A stretch of 64,000 nucleotides of DNA from Streptomyces albus subsp. albus (GTDB lineage: Bacteria; Actinomycetota; Actinomycetes; Streptomycetales; Streptomycetaceae), in assembly GCF_000725885.1 (NCBI RefSeq), contig NZ_JODR01000003.1, forward strand, positions 62,001-126,000, given 5' to 3'. Shown here in pieces: positions 62,835 to 64,000 of the stretch. A program made the position numbers and the translations under genes. Each line of letters begins with the position of its first letter. The first letter of the stretch is position 1. The notes beneath the pieces were generated by a model. The model saw only the letters and a program-made list of their open reading frames with translations. It searched no databases and was not told the DNA's origin.

Positions 62835-64000
62835 TCAGGCGGCTGTCAGCAGCAGCACCGCGTTCTGCCCGCCGAAGCCGAAGGAGTTGCTGACGGCGGC
62901 CCGCACCTCGCCCTCGCGGGGCGCCTTGGCCACCACGTCGATCTCCGCCTGCGGGTCCTGGCTGTCCAGGTTCGCGGTCGGCGGGACGAGTCCGTGCTCG
63001 ACCGTCAGCGCGGTGAGGGCCGCCTCGATGGCCCCGGCCGCGCCCAGCGCGTGCCCGAGCACTCCCTTGACCGAGGTCACCGAAGGCCGCTCCCCCAGCA
63101 CACGGCGGACCAGCCGGGCCTCCGTCACATCGTTGAGCGGTGTGGAGGTGCCGTGCGCGTTGACGTGGTCGATGTCCTGCGGGCCCAGGTCCGCGTCGGC
63201 CAGTGCGGCGCGCAGGGCCAGTTCGGCGCCGGCGCCCTCGGGGTCGGGCGCGGTGGGGTGGTGGGCGTCCGCCGAGGCGCCGTAGCCGCTCACCCGGGCC
63301 CGGACACGGGCGCCCCGCGCGCGGGCGTCCTCGGGGCGTTCCAGCACCAGTACGGCGGCGCCCTCGGCGAGGACGAAGCCGTCCCGCTGCGCGTCGAAGG
63401 GGCGGGAGGCGCCGGTGATGTCGTCGTGGCGGGCGGACAGTGCTCCCATCTGGCTGAAGCCGGTGGCGAGGGAGGGTGTCATGCACGCCTCCGTGCCGCC
63501 GGTCACGACCACGTCGCAGGCGCCGCTGCGCAGCAGTTCACGGGCGGTCCCCACGGCGGTGGTACCCGAGGCGCAGGCGGTGGCGGTGACCAGGTTGGGG
63601 CCGCGGGCGCCGAGTTCCAGCGCGATGTGCCCGGCGGACATGTTCGGGGCGAGCAGGGGGATGAGGAGCGGCGACACCCGCTCGGGGCCCTGCTCGCGCA
63701 GCACGTCGTACTGCTTCTCCCAGCTCGCGGCGCCGCCCAGGCCGCAGCCGAGCACCACCCCCACCCGGGCGCCGTCCCAGGTGTCCGTGTCGAGCCCGGC
63801 GTCGGCAACGGCCTCGGCGGCGGCCACGAGGGCGAACTGGTTGCACCGGTCCAGCCGCCACGCCTTGCGCCGGCCGATGAGTGCGGCACCGTCGAAGCCG
63901 GGCACCGGGCAGCCGAACCGGGCCGGTACCGCCGCCAGACCGGGCACCTGGGCCGCCGCGGTGCCGGCGGCCTCGCACACGCGCTCCCAGCAGACCGCGG
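62835..64000 (-). CDS. redR: FabF-type ketosynthase (RedR-like), N-terminus beyond window
   Basis: The 388 visible codons of a KAS II-type ketosynthase. The active-site Cys is in VTATACASGTTAVG, and the His residues are in HVNAHGTSTPLNDV and VKGVLGHALGAAG. The C-terminal NSFGFGGQNAVLLL is standard. Only the first strand (the VVVTGLG-type start) lies outside the window. In the red pathway RedR elongates the acyl chain of the alkylpyrrole branch together with RedP and the carrier RedQ, which would be expected just to the right. Confidence 0.88.
   Translation of the reverse strand, partial: AVCWERVCEAAGTAAAQVPGLAAVPARFGCPVPGFDGAALIGRRKAWRLDRCNQFALVAAAEAVADAGLDTDTWDGARVGVVLGCGLGGAASWEKQYDVLREQGPERVSPLLIPLLAPNMSAGHIALELGARGPNLVTATACASGTTAVGTARELLRSGACDVVVTGGTEACMTPSLATGFSQMGALSARHDDITGASRPFDAQRDGFVLAEGAAVLVLERPEDARARGARVRARVSGYGASADAHHPTAPDPEGAGAELALRAALADADLGPQDIDHVNAHGTSTPLNDVTEARLVRRVLGERPSVTSVKGVLGHALGAAGAIEAALTALTVEHGLVPPTANLDSQDPQAEIDVVAKAPREGEVRAAVSNSFGFGGQNAVLLLTAA

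Overview
The window is GC-rich actinobacterial DNA with GTG/TTG starts, strong third-position GC bias and many overlapping ATGA/GTGA gene junctions. RbpA with a perfect SigR-type promoter, a chitinase under DasR-like sites, an FxsA/Ppm/Lnt block and a prodiginine cluster all point to a Streptomyces chromosome.

Layout. Positions 1-15,200 are mostly housekeeping: an edge-truncated hydrolase, a UMF1-type transporter, rbpA, a YjbR-like protein, the lnt-ppm-fxsA operon, an amidohydrolase, an Lrp regulator, an oxidoreductase, an HhH endonuclease, a secreted EEP-family phosphatase/nuclease and an acyl-CoA dehydrogenase. Positions 15,400-30,600 hold a GH18 chitinase, a GlsB-like protein, a family A DNA polymerase-like protein, an AraC regulator beside a broken Fsr-type transporter, a PAP2 protein, a ClpC-like ATPase, an arsR-acr3 operon, DUF981, a MerR/hydrolase pair and a DUF2975-HTH pair. 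Positions 30,600-39,200 are the accessory part: a PadR-DUF1048-DUF1048 operon, an Rhs toxin remnant with its probable DUF4240 immunity gene, a GH5 glycosidase, an acidic orphan protein, gene and integrase relics, a secreted C39-type peptidase and a GT-rich degenerate minisatellite. Positions 39,200-47,100 return to chromosomal genes: a uridine-kinase-like protein, an EccA-like AAA ATPase, a tautomerase, a TetR/MMPL pair and a stand-alone acyl-CoA carboxylase epsilon subunit.

From about 47,190 to the right edge lies most of a prodiginine (red) biosynthetic cluster. The leftward operon is redO-redN-redM-redJ-redI-redH-redU-redV. A divergent rightward operon is redX-redW-redY. A leftward FabF-type ketosynthase (redR-like) runs off the window. 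RedM loads proline on RedO, RedW oxidises it to pyrrole, RedX and RedN build the bipyrrole alcohol with malonate and serine, RedV oxidises it, RedI methylates it to MBC (with RedF, not seen here), and RedH joins MBC to a 2-alkylpyrrole. RedU arms the carrier proteins. The alkylpyrrole genes (redP, redQ, redK, redL), the cyclising oxygenase (redG) and the pathway regulators are not in this window and would be expected beyond position 64,000.

The least explained structures are two unrelated non-coding arrays with a period of about 20-21 bp (27,787-27,986 and about 38,311-38,735), a candidate short two-hairpin RNA near 40,010-40,078, and the partly decayed Rhs/integrase island.
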